NCBI GenBank assembly: GCA_002418685.1
Contig: DIEP01000128.1
Span: 20,706-31,007 of the forward strand
Direction: 5' to 3'
Length of the DNA stretch: 10,302 bases
Source: Ignavibacteria bacterium UBA5771
Lineage (GTDB): Bacteria; Bacteroidota; Ignavibacteria; Kapaibacteriales; UBA2268
A model generated the notes under the pieces. That model made no database searches. It saw nothing but the letters and a program-made list of their open reading frames with translations, and was not told the DNA's origin. Of this stretch, positions 1 to 7,394 are shown piece by piece. Position 1 is the stretch's first letter. Each line of letters begins with the position of its first letter. Position numbers and translations under genes: made by a program.

Positions 1-849
1 GAAAAAGCTAAAAGCTTCGTTCGAACATCGGGAAAAACTTATTTTGGTGAAGGTAGTGAATCCAATGCAGTTCCACGAATTTGGAAGCAATATGGTATAA
101 TTCCTTACGATGCATATACAGGCTTGCTTCCTGGTCAAAAATTCTTAGACCAACACGAAATGTATAATGAAATGCTCACATTTCTCGAAACAATTAAGAA
201 AAATAATTTCTGGAACGAAGAAATTGTTCTTGGAACAATCAAGCAAATTATGAACAAATTTATGCAGGCACCACCTGAGAAATTTACTTATGAAGGCAAG
301 GAATATAATGCCAAGACTTTTTTTGAGCAAGTTGTGAAGCTCCAGATGGATGATTATGTGGATATTATGTCTTTGATTGAACCAGGCTATTGGAAGCAAA
401 GTGAATATGATGTCCAAGATAATTGGTGGAACGATTCCTCATATTATAATGTTCCCCTTGATAAATTTATGGATGCCATTAAAAATGCCATAAAGAATGG
501 CTATTCAGTTGCAATTGGTGGGGATGTGAGCGAGCCGGGGCATTATTCGGAGGAATATAACCTTGCAGTAATTCCATCGTGGGATATTCCCAATCAATTC
601 ATTAATGACAAAGCAAGGCAATTCCGTTTTTCAAATCAAACAACAACTGATGATCATGGTATCCATTTGGTAGGTTATGTGATTAAAGATGGTGCATGGT
701 GGTTTTTAATAAAAGATTCAGGTTCAAGCTCAAAAAATGGTAAAAATAAAGGTTATTATTATTACCGAGAAGATTTTGTAAAATTAAAAATGATGTCTTT
801 TTTTGTCCATAAATCAGCTGTTCAAGACTTATTAAAGAACTTTAAATAA
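1..849 (+). CDS. C1 family (papain-fold) peptidase, PepC/bleomycin-hydrolase type, C-terminal part
   Basis: The reading frame is open from base 1, so the gene starts outside the window; 282 residues and the TAA stop are visible. Early in the visible part, GEGSESNAVPRIW and then YDAYTGLLPGQ resemble the segment after the active-site Cys in aminopeptidase C/bleomycin-hydrolase proteins. The nucleophilic Cys would lie upstream and is not seen. TTDDHGIHLVGY at about residues 214-225 supplies the catalytic His (codon 655-657). The following IKDSGSS (Asp codon 715-717) sits where papain-like enzymes have NSW with a catalytic Asn. Known family members are cytosolic or periplasmic cysteine aminopeptidases; the location here cannot be judged without the N-terminus. 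mraY follows after 8 bases, so co-transcription is likely, though no functional link is obvious. The fold assignment is firm, the exact substrate is not, and the Asp may mean altered activity or a subfamily variant. Confidence 0.8.
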   Translation, partial: EKAKSFVRTSGKTYFGEGSESNAVPRIWKQYGIIPYDAYTGLLPGQKFLDQHEMYNEMLTFLETIKKNNFWNEEIVLGTIKQIMNKFMQAPPEKFTYEGKEYNAKTFFEQVVKLQMDDYVDIMSLIEPGYWKQSEYDVQDNWWNDSSYYNVPLDKFMDAIKNAIKNGYSVAIGGDVSEPGHYSEEYNLAVIPSWDIPNQFINDKARQFRFSNQTTTDDHGIHLVGYVIKDGAWWFLIKDSGSSSKNGKNKGYYYYREDFVKLKMMSFFVHKSAVQDLLKNFK

Positions 850-857
850 TTTAAAAT

Positions 858-1988
858 ATGCTTTATTATCTTGCCAATTGGCTTGAAGCAATGTTTAACC
901 CTCCCGGCATTGGTGTATTTAAATATATTACTTTTCGTTCTGCGGCTGCAGCTATAACTTCTCTTTTGATTTGCTTTGTTTTTGGTCCGATGATTATTAA
1001 ATCTTTAAAGAAGCATCAAATCGGCGAGCAGTCCAAGCAGGAACTTCAGCAAGTGGGCAATCATCTTTATAAGGCAGGCACACCGACAATGGGTGGTCTA
1101 ATTGTATTACTTGCTACGATTGTTCCAACGTTGCTCTGGGCAGAACTAAATAATTGGTTTATTATTTCAATTCTAATTGTAACTCTTTGGCTTGGTTGTG
1201 TTGGATTTCTCGATGATTATTTGAAAGTTGTGAAAAAACTCCCAAAAGGGTTAATCGGTAAATATAAAATGGTTGGTCAAGTTAGTATCGGTCTTTTCCT
1301 TGGCATTCTTATTTTTTATTTTCCTGATTTATTTTCGTCAAAATTCCACTATTTTTCGACATTAACGACGATTCCCTTCGAAAAAAATCTCAATTTCGAT
1401 TGGGGATTATTATATATTCCGATGGTAATATTTGTGATTACAGCGACTTCCAATGCAGTAAATTTAACTGATGGGTTGGATGGACTTTCGATTGGGACAC
1501 TTGCAATATCTGTTTTCACAATTGCTTTGATAGCATATTTCACAGGAAATGTCAATTTCGCTAATTATTTAAATATAATGTATTTGCCGGGGTCAGGAGA
1601 ATTGACGATCTTTGCTACAGCTCTTGTCGGTGCATCGGCAGGATTTTTATGGTTCAATGCTTATCCTGCTCAAGTATTTTTAGGAGATACAGGCTCTTTG
1701 GCACTTGGTGGTGCCCTTGGCGGATTGTCAATATTAATTAAAAAAGAATTTCTGCTTCCAATTCTTGGTGGTATCTTCGTTGTGGAAACACTCTCAGTTA
1801 TTCTGCAAGTGTCATATTTCAAATATACCAAGAAACGCACAGGCGAGGGCAAGCGATTGTTCCTAATGGCACCGCTTCATCACCATTTCGAGAAAAAAGG
1901 ATGGGCTGAACCAAAAATTGTAATGAGATTCTATATACTTGCGATTATTTTAGCAATCATTACAATGACAACATTTAAAGTGCGATAA
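858..1988 (+). CDS. mraY: Phospho-N-acetylmuramoyl-pentapeptide-transferase (MraY)
   Basis: This integral membrane enzyme transfers phospho-MurNAc-pentapeptide from the UDP nucleotide to undecaprenyl phosphate, forming lipid I, the first membrane step of peptidoglycan synthesis. The 376 residues have the polytopic pattern and the family hallmarks in order: AGTPTMGG (73-80), FLDDYLK with the Asp pair 119-120, NAVNLTDGLDGL (199-210), FLGDTGS with Asp277, and the MAPLHHHFEKKGW segment with the His triplet at 341-343. These are the Mg2+ and substrate-binding residues known from MraY structures. Length is normal and nothing is missing. The ATG at 858 is 8 bases after the peptidase stop, with no clear Shine-Dalgarno. 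Unusually, no other mur, fts or div gene is adjacent. In most bacteria mraY sits in the dcw cluster between murF and murD. Its stop lies 2 bases from the stop of the converging obg gene. Confidence 0.97.
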   Translation: MLYYLANWLEAMFNPPGIGVFKYITFRSAAAAITSLLICFVFGPMIIKSLKKHQIGEQSKQELQQVGNHLYKAGTPTMGGLIVLLATIVPTLLWAELNNWFIISILIVTLWLGCVGFLDDYLKVVKKLPKGLIGKYKMVGQVSIGLFLGILIFYFPDLFSSKFHYFSTLTTIPFEKNLNFDWGLLYIPMVIFVITATSNAVNLTDGLDGLSIGTLAISVFTIALIAYFTGNVNFANYLNIMYLPGSGELTIFATALVGASAGFLWFNAYPAQVFLGDTGSLALGGALGGLSILIKKEFLLPILGGIFVVETLSVILQVSYFKYTKKRTGEGKRLFLMAPLHHHFEKKGWAEPKIVMRFYILAIILAIITMTTFKVR

Positions 1989-1990
1989 TA

Positions 1991-2980
1991 TTAATTATGG
2001 AGCAATTCCCAGCACTTGTATTTTAATGCTTGAAGATTTTCTCCTGTGATTGAGGAAATATACATCTGATCTTTAATGTTTGGATCAATCAATTCTTCCG
2101 TTATTTCTTTTCGTAGATCCTCGGGTATTAAATCAATTTTGCTTAAGCAAATCATTCTTTTCTTATAGAGCATTTCCGGAGAATAGTTCTCTAATTCTTT
2201 TGAAAGTATTGCATAATCTTGCTTAATATTATTACTTGAGGAATCAAGCAAAAAGATTAAAAGATTTGTTCTCTCAATATGCCGCAAAAATTCAAGACCA
2301 AGCCCCTTGCCCTCTGATGCGCCTTCTATTAAACCCGGTATATCTGCTATAATAAAACTTTTGGATTCATCAACGTAAACCATACCTAAATTTGGGACAA
2401 GCGTAGTAAATGGATAATCTGCAATTTTCGGCTTTGCTGAAGATAAAACAGAAATTAAAGTTGATTTTCCTGCATTTGGAAAACCGACTAATCCAATATC
2501 TGCAATCAATTTTAATTCAAAAACTATCCAAAATTCTTCTCCTTGAATTCCAGGTTGAGCATATTTTGGTGCTTGATTGACGGGAGTGGCAAATTCAGAA
2601 TTGCCGAGTCCACCCTTCCCCCCATGTGCTATTACTTCTCGCTGGTTTTCTTTGCTTAAATCGAATAATACTTCGTCAGTATTTGCATCTTTGATAATTG
2701 TTCCCACTGGCACTTGGATTATAATATCGGAGCCATCATGTCCTGTCATCTTTGATTTTCCACCTGGAAAGCCCGACTCAGCAATAAATTTTTGCTTATA
2801 CCTATAATCAAGCAGAGTATTCAAATTTTTATTTGTAATTATTATAACATCTCCGCCTTTTCCACCATTTCCACCATCGGGACCGCCCTTGGGAACAAAT
2901 TTTTCGCGGCGGAAACTTATATGCCCTGGACCTCCATCGCCTGCTTTTACATATATCTTTGCTGTGTCAATAAATTTCAT
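1991..2980 (-). CDS. obg: Obg/CgtA GTPase, ribosome assembly
   Basis: Obg is an essential GTPase that binds the 50S subunit late in assembly and is linked to stress and cell-cycle control. Residues 1 to about 158 form the glycine-rich Obg domain (for example KAGDGGPGHISFRREK and GGPDGGNGGKGGD). The G domain follows: G1 GFPNAGKS (166-173), switch I YPFTT (189-193), G3 DIPG (213-216), G4 SKID (280-283, with Ser in place of the usual Asn) and G5 SSITGEN (309-315). The 329-residue protein ends right after the G domain, so it lacks the C-terminal OCT domain seen in many Firmicutes and the acidic tail of proteobacterial forms. The start is 2 bases after the stop of the upstream 304-residue gene. 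An AAGGA 12 bases upstream (2993-2997), inside the end of that gene, may serve as ribosome binding site. The two genes probably form one transcript. Confidence 0.97.
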   Translation of the reverse strand: MKFIDTAKIYVKAGDGGPGHISFRREKFVPKGGPDGGNGGKGGDVIIITNKNLNTLLDYRYKQKFIAESGFPGGKSKMTGHDGSDIIIQVPVGTIIKDANTDEVLFDLSKENQREVIAHGGKGGLGNSEFATPVNQAPKYAQPGIQGEEFWIVFELKLIADIGLVGFPNAGKSTLISVLSSAKPKIADYPFTTLVPNLGMVYVDESKSFIIADIPGLIEGASEGKGLGLEFLRHIERTNLLIFLLDSSSNNIKQDYAILSKELENYSPEMLYKKRMICLSKIDLIPEDLRKEITEELIDPNIKDQMYISSITGENLQALKYKCWELLHN

Positions 2981-2982
2981 TA

Positions 2983-3897
2983 TTATTCTAAATCCTTATT
3001 AATTTCCTCTTGAATTTCTTCAGTTTTCTCTTTCAAATTATTATTACTTTGATCTTCGGTTCCCACTAAATTTCCAATTCCAATGTTGTTAAAAAGGGGA
3101 ATTTGATTGCTTCGAGCATTTTCAAAATCAATATTGCTGTAATTTCCTAAAAATTCTTTCACTTGTGCTTTTGTCCATAAAATTGCATTGGTTCTCTTTT
3201 GTGTTTCGATTAAAGCATTTTCAAGTGATTTCCAATTATTATCTTCAATAAAAATCTTCAAGGCAGAAATTGGTAAAAATTCATCTTCATAATTATAAAT
3301 ATTGAAAAACTCAAATAATGGGTCTAAAATATCTACTATTTCATCTGCAGTTTTCGTCTTGAAAAATTCACTTTCAATTTCATTGATTAATAAATTCATC
3401 TGTTCCTTACTTATCGAATTATTGGGATTTAATTCATTTTCATCAAGATAAATTCCAATACCCCCCAATAAATACTGATAATTATCAAAATATAACAAGC
3501 GTTGCCTAATGATGCTAATTGGTAATTCAATATTTTCTTTAAAAATAAAGTTAAGCAATGAGAAGCAAGGACGTATTAAAAAATTTATTTGGTTCTGAGT
3601 GGCTTCAAGAACCCAACTATTAATTGTCCGAAAATCGAATTTAGCTTTTGCATGCAATGCAAGTTCGAAAGCCGACCACGATGCTGCAATTTCAGGGGTA
3701 GATAAATCGAACAAATTATTTGCAAGGCAGTGCAATTTCAAATTGTAAATTTCAGAATTGATTTTTGCATTGAAATAATTTTGAAGCCATTGCGGAATCT
3801 CTTGGCAATCATTTATTTCATCGAAATATTGTAGCTTATATTTTGCAAATATTTGCAGAATCTCATTTTGATGAAATTCAATAATCTTCTCAAACAT
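2983..3897 (-). CDS. Hypothetical protein, 304 residues, upstream of obg
   Basis: I do not recognise this protein. It has no signal peptide and no evident transmembrane segment. It reads as a soluble, largely helical, acidic protein rich in Asn, Ile, Leu and Glu, with many aromatic and hydrophobic residues spaced as in helical bundles (for example ASWSAFELALHAKAKFDFR at about residues 72-90). The last 25 or so residues are charged and low-complexity, rich in Glu, Asn and Lys, and probably disordered. The ATG at 3897 is supported by an AAAGGA-like sequence (about 3904-3909) 6 bases upstream. The stop is 2 bases from the start of obg, so the genes are likely co-transcribed and possibly translationally coupled. 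The context allows a role near ribosome biogenesis, but no motif supports any particular function. Confidence 0.75.
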   Translation of the reverse strand: MFEKIIEFHQNEILQIFAKYKLQYFDEINDCQEIPQWLQNYFNAKINSEIYNLKLHCLANNLFDLSTPEIAASWSAFELALHAKAKFDFRTINSWVLEATQNQINFLIRPCFSLLNFIFKENIELPISIIRQRLLYFDNYQYLLGGIGIYLDENELNPNNSISKEQMNLLINEIESEFFKTKTADEIVDILDPLFEFFNIYNYEDEFLPISALKIFIEDNNWKSLENALIETQKRTNAILWTKAQVKEFLGNYSNIDFENARSNQIPLFNNIGIGNLVGTEDQSNNNLKEKTEEIQEEINKDLE

Positions 3898-3951
3898 TCA
3901 GTTCCTTTTTTTCCAAATTTAAAAAGAAAAATGATAAAAATATCAATATTG

Positions 3952-5688
3952 TTATTTAATCTTTACAAATTTGGAAATGATAATCTTATTATTTGCTTCT
4001 AGTTTCAAAAAATACAAGCTCTTGGCAAGATCTGAGACGTCATATTGGTGAATTCCTGTTTGCATTTCAAGATTTCCATTATACAATTCTCTGACTGTTT
4101 GCCCAAATATATTTAAGATAGAAATTCTGACTTCCCCTGAAAATGGCTCGTTGATTATTAATGACAAAACATCGCTGACAGGATCAGGATACAATTTTAT
4201 GATTGAAGAATTATTATTTTCCCAAATTCCTGAAACCATAGTTCGGAAATTCCATATTTCAGACCAAGAGCTCTGGAGAGTATCTCTATTAGCTTGGACC
4301 CTCCAATAATACGTGTTATTATCAAGCAATGAAATAGATTGAAATGTGGTTCCTGAAATATCAGCATTATCAATAACTAAATTTTTAAATTGTGAATCGG
4401 TTGCGACTTGCAAATGATAAAGTTTAGCATCTTTAACAGGTTGCCAAGAAAATAGGGGATTGAAGGCAATTTCTGTGCTATTATTTGGAGGATTGATAAG
4501 CACAGGCGCATCTAGCTTTAAAGTGTCGGGTTCGATGAATTCATAAGCACCAATATCAATTGTTTGCATTGTCTTTCGTTCAGTGCGATCAGCTTGGTGC
4601 CGATATTCAAAATCAGGATAAAATCCATGAGTATTTTGTGAAAAATCAAGCGGATTCTTCCCTGAATTTCGTGCGGGAGAGTTTTCCAGTAAATGATAAT
4701 CATAATTTTCAGGTCCGACAAGTTTCGCATCACTAATATTTTGCAAAACAAGATTTGATACTGAATCGTATTTTCCCGAAACAAAATTAGTTGTCCCTGC
4801 AATCAAATTGTTGATAACAAGTGATTTAAAACTAGATATTCCATCTTTAATTTGAGCAAATCGACCATTTTGCTTATAATTTAAGAAGGTGTTATTTATT
4901 AAAAAAAGTGAATTTTCCATTGTGTCATCCACACCTTCAAATCCGTAACTAATTCCCGAAGGATTTTCTGCCAAATTACTTTTCATTAATAAATTGCCCA
5001 TAACACAGCCCAGCCCACCATTAGGCATATCGATTAAATAACTCGAATTTCCTGTGGATTCATCCATAATTCTATTGTAAAGTATATAAGTTTCTTTTGA
5101 GCGAGACTTGACATTGTGCCCCACACGAGCATTATGAATATAAGAGTATCGAAGATAGAATTCTTTAATATGATTAATATAAAGATTATGAGAAAGTCCA
5201 TCATCGGCAGAATTGTTCGAAAATTCTGAATATTCAACAATCAAGGTACAGTTGGGATCGGAATTTGTCAGGATGCCATCTTGGTTATCGTGAAAATAGC
5301 AGTGGGAAATTATCAGATTTGTGCCTTCTAATCTGATACCTGCACCATTATTATCGGGAACTCTGCAATTTGAAAATTCAATATTCTCAACTTTGCAATC
5401 ATTACCTTTGATAACCCAAATTGCTTTGCTCTCAGCGGATTTCCCATTTGCATTTAAATGAGCGTAACCATCAACACAACGAAAAGTCAAATTGTTTTTT
5501 CGCCAAGAAGCAACATCCTCAAGATATGTCCCTGCTTGAATTTCAATTGTATCGCCATCTGCGACTAAATTGACAACATCGCTTGGCTTATCATATTCTC
5601 CATTTGGAGAAATATTATAGATTTTTGCATTCAAATTTAAAGAGAATAAGAAAGCAAAAAAAATTATAGTCAGAATTTTTTTCTTCAT
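3952..5688 (-). CDS. Secreted parallel beta-helix protein with FnIII-like domain and T9SS sorting domain
   Basis: The 578-residue product is built for export. A Sec signal peptide covers residues 1-21 (Lys-rich start, IIFFAFLFSL core, likely cleavage after LNA). Residues about 25-385 look like a right-handed parallel beta-helix of the pectate-lyase/NosD kind, with repeated short strands and Asn turns such as IRLEGTNLIISHCYFHDN and LFLINNTFLNY. This part closes with SPARNSG and DIGAYEF, a common end of such helices. Residues about 394-483 resemble a fibronectin type III domain (PNNSTEIAFNPLFSW, then NTYYWRVQA and WNFRT). The tail from about residue 497 (LYPDPVSDVLSL to ISKFVKIK) matches the C-terminal sorting domain of type IX secretion cargo, cleaved or anchored at the outer surface. 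Polysaccharide binding or lysis is plausible, but no catalytic residues can be assigned. The ATG directly precedes the signal peptide; no Shine-Dalgarno is seen. Confidence 0.88.
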   Translation of the reverse strand: MKKKILTIIFFAFLFSLNLNAKIYNISPNGEYDKPSDVVNLVADGDTIEIQAGTYLEDVASWRKNNLTFRCVDGYAHLNANGKSAESKAIWVIKGNDCKVENIEFSNCRVPDNNGAGIRLEGTNLIISHCYFHDNQDGILTNSDPNCTLIVEYSEFSNNSADDGLSHNLYINHIKEFYLRYSYIHNARVGHNVKSRSKETYILYNRIMDESTGNSSYLIDMPNGGLGCVMGNLLMKSNLAENPSGISYGFEGVDDTMENSLFLINNTFLNYKQNGRFAQIKDGISSFKSLVINNLIAGTTNFVSGKYDSVSNLVLQNISDAKLVGPENYDYHLLENSPARNSGKNPLDFSQNTHGFYPDFEYRHQADRTERKTMQTIDIGAYEFIEPDTLKLDAPVLINPPNNSTEIAFNPLFSWQPVKDAKLYHLQVATDSQFKNLVIDNADISGTTFQSISLLDNNTYYWRVQANRDTLQSSWSEIWNFRTMVSGIWENNNSSIIKLYPDPVSDVLSLIINEPFSGEVRISILNIFGQTVRELYNGNLEMQTGIHQYDVSDLAKSLYFLKLEANNKIIISKFVKIK

Positions 5689-5707
5689 TTTAGTATATTT
5701 TAGTATA
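5688..5707. repeat. Two perfect tandem copies of TTTAGTATAT
   Basis: The 10-base unit TTTAGTATAT occurs at 5688-5697 and again at 5698-5707. On the minus strand this puts two ATATACTAAA units directly in front of, and touching, the start codon of the secreted beta-helix gene. It lies in the 5' untranslated region and is AT-only apart from one G/C pair per unit. A role in translation initiation or simple slippage are both possible. Confidence 0.7.
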
Positions 5708-5757
5708 TAAATGAGATCTCAAAAAGATGATAACGAGGGATTTGATTTGATATTTTG

Positions 5758-5829
5758 TGACTCCAAGGGGATTCGAACCCCTATTGCAAGCGTGAAAGGC
5801 TTGTGACCTAACCTTTAGTCGATGGAGTC
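5758..5829 (-). tRNA. tRNA-Glu (anticodon UUC)
   Basis: Read on the minus strand, the 72 bases fold as a full cloverleaf. The acceptor stem is GACTCCA with TGGAGTC, the D arm is GAC/GTC around TAAAGGTTAG, and the anticodon stem is CAAGC/GCTTG. The loop CTTTCAC gives anticodon UUC, reading GAA/GAG. The T arm is AGGGG-TTCGAAT-CCCCT. The discriminator base is A and the CCA end is not encoded (the next bases are CAAA). The body resembles bacterial tRNA-Glu closely. It lies about 70 bases upstream of the beta-helix gene on the same strand. No terminator is seen between them, so read-through is possible. Confidence 0.95.
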
Positions 5830-5838
5830 AATTTTAAA

Positions 5839-5862
5839 GATTACAAGATTACAAAATTACGA
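5839..5862. repeat. Three imperfect 8-base repeats, GATTACAA type
   Basis: Two perfect copies of GATTACAA (5839-5846, 5847-5854) are followed by a degenerate copy AATTACGA (5855-5862). They lie in the short divergent gap between tRNA-Glu (minus) and coaE (plus), where promoters for both should lie. This is small enough to be chance slippage in AT-rich DNA. Confidence 0.5.
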
Positions 5863-5918
5863 AACTTTCTTAATTTAGCATATAATAATTTTACACTTTT
5901 GCAAAATATAGAAAAAAT

Positions 5919-6527
5919 ATGAAAGTTATTGGAATAACAGGTGGAATAGGATCCGGCAAAACGACGCTTGCAAAGATTATTGAAAGTCTTGGATATAAAG
6001 TAATATATACTGATATTATTGCAAAAAAAATTATGAATGAATCACCCGAAATACGCCAAAAGATTATAGATGCATTTGGCAGTGATAGTTATAGTGCGAA
6101 TTCTGAATTGAATAATACTTATATTTCAAATATTGTGTTTGCAGAGGGCGATGAAGCAAAGAGCAAATTAGAAACCTTGAATCGCATTGTTCATCCCGCT
6201 GTTATTGATGAGATGATAAAAGAAACGGAGAAATTGGAACAAATTGGCGAAGAAATCGTATTTATAGAAAGTGCCTTAATTTATGAAGCAGGGCTCGAAG
6301 ATGGCTTCGATTATATCATTGTAGTTGATGCTCGTGAGGATTTGAGAGCGAAAAGAGCTGCTTTGCGTCTTGGAATTTCTGAATCGGAAGTTCTCAATAG
6401 AATGCGGAAACAAAATTCCACACAAGTGGAAAAAAACTTAGCAGATTTTGTAATCGAAAATAATAGCACAATTGATGAATTAAAGGATAAGGCAAGGTTT
6501 ATTGTTGATTTGATAAAATTGGCATAA
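5919..6527 (+). CDS. coaE: Dephospho-CoA kinase (CoaE)
   Basis: CoaE phosphorylates the 3'-hydroxyl of the ribose of dephospho-CoA using ATP, the last step of coenzyme A synthesis, in the cytosol. The 202-residue length is typical. The P-loop GGIGSGKTT covers residues 8-16. TDIIAKK at about 31-37 corresponds to the conserved D-x-I/D substrate-binding region, and IVHPAV at 90-95 is the conserved HP motif before the lid. DYIIVVDAREDLRAKR (131-146) matches the family V-x-A/D-x-x-x-x-x-x-R element, and the NNS-T segment near 181-184 matches the usual NNG/NS-T ending. The start ATG at 5919 fits the family N-terminus exactly; the leader is A-rich with no Shine-Dalgarno. The gene is divergent from tRNA-Glu and precedes the sigma factor gene by 175 bases, so it is probably a separate transcript. 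Confidence 0.96.
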   Translation: MKVIGITGGIGSGKTTLAKIIESLGYKVIYTDIIAKKIMNESPEIRQKIIDAFGSDSYSANSELNNTYISNIVFAEGDEAKSKLETLNRIVHPAVIDEMIKETEKLEQIGEEIVFIESALIYEAGLEDGFDYIIVVDAREDLRAKRAALRLGISESEVLNRMRKQNSTQVEKNLADFVIENNSTIDELKDKARFIVDLIKLA

Positions 6528-6632
6528 TTTTTCATATAGTAATAAAAAGTAATTTTAGCAAAAATTAAGACAATTTGACAAAATTTGTAATTTTTTCTTA
6601 ATTTTTTAGTTATATTATTTAAAAGAATTTTT

Positions 6633-6640
6633 TAAATTTG
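6633..6640 (+). promoter_or_regulatory. Possible Bacteroidota-type -7 box upstream of the sigma gene
   Basis: TAAATTTG fits the TAnnTTTG consensus known for the primary sigma factor of Bacteroidota, and it lies 63 bases before the sigma factor start. No convincing upstream TTG element is at the expected distance, and the region is AT-rich enough for chance matches. It would leave a leader of roughly 50 bases. Confidence 0.25.
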
Positions 6641-6690
6641 TAAAATAATAAAAAGAGGAATAAGGCATACTTTTCTACTCCCAAAATTTT

Positions 6691-6696
6691 AGAGGA
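6691..6696 (+). promoter_or_regulatory. Ribosome binding site of the sigma factor gene
   Basis: AGAGGA lies 6 bases before the ATG at 6703. It is one of the few clear Shine-Dalgarno sequences in the window, which otherwise mostly has A-rich leaders. It fixes the start and hints at efficient translation of the sigma factor. Confidence 0.65.
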
Positions 6697-6702
6697 AAAT
6701 AA

Positions 6703-7371
6703 ATGGCAAGAAGGAAGAAAAATATTGAGGTGCAGATCCAGAATATGCAGGACGCGCCTAATCGTAACGCGAAACCTAAGATTCTTAGTGAAGATAAACC
6801 TCAAGGGAGTAATACTGAGTTAGTCAAACAAATTGAAAGTTTGTTCAAAACTGATCGAAAGAAGTTCCTTGGATTTATTCGCCAAAGAGTGCGCTCTCAA
6901 GAGGAAGCAGAAGATATTTTGCAGGATGTGTTCGCTAATGTGCTTGCAGCTTCTGCCAATATCGAAAAACCTATCGAGAATGTATCATCTTGGGTATTTA
7001 CTGCTGTCCGAAATCGAATAATTGATTCTTATCGAAAAAAGCGAGCCGAGAATTTTTCTGATTTGCAAACCCCTGAACAAGCTGAAGAAGGAGTTGATCC
7101 TTTTGAAAATTTCGTTAGCGATTATTATAATACTCCTGAAACAGATTATTTGAGAAAGACTATATGGGAATATATACAAGAAGGACTATCAGAATTACCA
7201 AAAGAACAAAGAGATGTTTTTATTCGTAATGAATTTGACGGCATCTCATTCCGAGAAATGGCAGAAGAAACAGGTATTAATATCAATACTTTACTTGCAA
7301 GAAAGCGTTATGCTGTGCTGCATCTTAGAAAGCGATTGAAAGGTTTATATGATTCTATAAATCAAAATTAA
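6703..7371 (+). CDS. RNA polymerase sigma-70 family factor, ECF-like
   Basis: The 222-residue protein has the two-domain layout of ECF sigma factors, which direct RNA polymerase to a small alternative regulon. The sigma-2 region covers about residues 45-113: LFKTDRKKFLGFIRQRV, then EEAEDILQDVFANVLAA (the core-binding helix) and WVFTAVRNRIIDSYRKKR (the -10 recognition part). The sigma-4 region covers about 155-215: LSELPKEQRDVFIRNEFDG followed by the helix-turn-helix GISFREMAEETGININTLL and ARKRYAVLHLRKRL. Two parts exceed a minimal ECF factor: a basic, polar N-terminal extension of about 35 residues and an acidic linker of about 40 residues between the domains (about 115-154). No anti-sigma gene or membrane partner is adjacent, so control may lie elsewhere or in the extension or linker. 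The start is set by AGAGGA at 6691-6696. Transcription ends at the hairpin at 7395-7435. Confidence 0.93.
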   Translation: MARRKKNIEVQIQNMQDAPNRNAKPKILSEDKPQGSNTELVKQIESLFKTDRKKFLGFIRQRVRSQEEAEDILQDVFANVLAASANIEKPIENVSSWVFTAVRNRIIDSYRKKRAENFSDLQTPEQAEEGVDPFENFVSDYYNTPETDYLRKTIWEYIQEGLSELPKEQRDVFIRNEFDGISFREMAEETGININTLLARKRYAVLHLRKRLKGLYDSINQN

Positions 7372-7394
7372 GAATTCCAATAATGACACTTTGG

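Noticed and set aside
3932..3945. TGATA-AAAA-TATCA hairpin as a terminator after the beta-helix gene
   Set aside because: The 5-base stem is almost all A/T, too weak to stop transcription; read-through into the next gene is more likely.
5713..5720. GAGATCTC palindrome upstream of the beta-helix gene as an operator
   Set aside because: It is a single 8-base palindrome with no second copy and no regulator gene nearby.
5881..5886. TATAAT before coaE as a -10 box
   Set aside because: The hexamer is perfect, but no -35 match lies at 16-18 bases, and such hexamers are expected by chance in this AT-rich gap.
6575..6580. TTGACA as a -35 box for the sigma factor gene
   Set aside because: The best TATATT/TATTAT candidates lie about 30 bases downstream, too far for a sigma-70 promoter.
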